Shown here: piece by piece, positions 5,507-6,101 of the stretch
Layout: each line of letters opens with the position of its first letter
Numbering within the stretch: position 1 is the stretch's first letter
From: an uncultured Oscillospiraceae bacterium
GTDB lineage: Bacteria; Bacillota; Clostridia; Oscillospirales; Oscillospiraceae
Assembly: GCA_944385645.1 (NCBI GenBank)
Contig: CALWYA010000097.1
Span: 1 to 6,101, forward strand
Direction: 5' to 3'
Length of the DNA stretch: 6,101 nt
Notes under the pieces: model-generated
The model's input: only the letters and a program-made list of their open reading frames with translations
What the model was told of the DNA's origin: nothing
The model's database searches: none
Position numbers and translations under genes: made by a program

Positions 5507-5512
5507 GGAGGG
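5507..5512 (+). promoter_or_regulatory. Ribosome binding site of argF
   Basis: GGAGGG ends 8 bases before the ATG at 5521 and lies just outside the repeat stem. Confidence 0.8.
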
Positions 5513-5520
5513 TTTGAAGT

Positions 5521-6101
5521 ATGCAGAAAGATTTGTTAAAGCTGCTGGACCTGACCCCGGAGGACATCACCCTGATCCTGAACACGGCGGACCAGCTGAA
5601 ATATGAGCAGAAGCACCACATCCACAGGGACTATCTGAAGGGCAAGACTCTGGCCATGATCTTCGAGAAGAACTCCACCCGCACCCGGGTGTCCTTCGAG
5701 ACGGGGATGTTCCAGCTGGGGGGCCACGCCCTGTTCCTGTCCGGCAAGGAGAGCCAGATCGGCCGGGGCGAGCCGGTGAGCGACACCGCCCGGGTGCTGA
5801 ACCGCTACTGCGACGGCATCATGATCCGCACCTTCGGCCAGGAGGAGGTGGAGGAGCTGGCCCGGAACACCGACATCCCGGTGATCAACGGCCTGACCGA
5901 CTTCTGCCACCCCTGCCAGGTGCTGGCCGACCTGCTCACCATCCGGGAGCACAAGGCGGCCCTGGAGGGCCTGAAGATGTGCTACATCGGGGACGGCAAC
6001 AACATGGCCAACTCCCTCATCGTGGGCGGCCTGAAGACGGGGATGGAGGTGGCGGTGGCCTGCCCGGAGGGGTACGACCCCGACCCCCGGGTGCTGGACT
6101 T
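5521..6101 (+). CDS. argF: Ornithine carbamoyltransferase, N-terminal part (3' end outside window)
   Basis: The first 193 residues of ornithine carbamoyltransferase (EC 2.1.3.3), which joins carbamoyl phosphate to ornithine to give citrulline; the active enzyme is a cytoplasmic trimer. The carbamoyl-phosphate loop is STRTR at 52-56, followed by VSFETGMFQLGG. The second carbamoyl-phosphate motif HPCQ is at 130-133 in DFCHPCQVLADL. GDGNNMANS (157-165) begins the ornithine domain. The ornithine-closing SMG loop and the C-terminal HCLP motif would lie beyond the window end, so about 115-120 residues of a usual 305-310 are missing. The N-terminal FEKNSTRTRVSFE favours ornithine carbamoyltransferase over aspartate carbamoyltransferase, and the operon context agrees. 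A putrescine carbamoyltransferase cannot be excluded without the SMG region but is unlikely here. The ATG is supported by a strong SD; the first codons are more A/T-rich than the rest. Confidence 0.95.
   Translation, partial: MQKDLLKLLDLTPEDITLILNTADQLKYEQKHHIHRDYLKGKTLAMIFEKNSTRTRVSFETGMFQLGGHALFLSGKESQIGRGEPVSDTARVLNRYCDGIMIRTFGQEEVEELARNTDIPVINGLTDFCHPCQVLADLLTIREHKAALEGLKMCYIGDGNNMANSLIVGGLKTGMEVAVACPEGYDPDPRVLD

Overview
The window is a stretch of arginine biosynthesis operon, all on the + strand: the 3' end of argH, then complete argC, argJ, argB and argD, and the 5' part of argF. Codons end overwhelmingly in G or C, but the ribosome binding sites are strong purine-rich Shine-Dalgarno (SD) sequences, and the protein sequences read like gut Clostridia. 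I infer a GC-rich member of the Oscillospiraceae (Flavonifractor/Lawsonibacter-like). The genus is a guess from general impression, not from a search.

Layout: argH end (1-543); a 293-base gap holding five GC-rich palindromes and no gene (544-836); argC (837-1778); a 101-base gap filled by a heptamer-built inverted repeat; argJ (1880-3103); a 258-base gap with a GC-rich hairpin and two related inverted repeats; argB (3362-4219); a 16-base gap with only an SD; argD (4236-5414); a 106-base gap filled by a second type of heptamer-built inverted repeat; argF (5521 to the window end). No promoter, ArgR operator, T-box or intrinsic terminator could be supported.

The genes work as one pathway. ArgB phosphorylates N-acetylglutamate, ArgC reduces it to the semialdehyde, ArgD transaminates this to N-acetylornithine, and ArgJ moves the acetyl group back to glutamate and releases ornithine. 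ArgF carbamoylates ornithine to citrulline, and ArgH (after ArgG, not in the window) splits argininosuccinate to arginine and fumarate. ArgJ makes this the acetyl-recycling version of the pathway. ArgB has the N-terminal extension typical of arginine-inhibited kinases, so feedback probably acts there. ArgC resembles the short, less common 'type 2' reductase.

The enzymes are ordinary; the unusual material is in the gaps. Three of the four gaps between argC and argF carry stem-loops whose arms are each about four tandem heptamers (AGATAGG type or AGAGTGA type), fitted between the stop codon and the next SD. In the argJ-argB gap the outermost arms are identical to those of the argC-argJ element, while the inner arms have decayed. 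I see no new enzymatic or defence system; the repeat architecture is the part worth following up.
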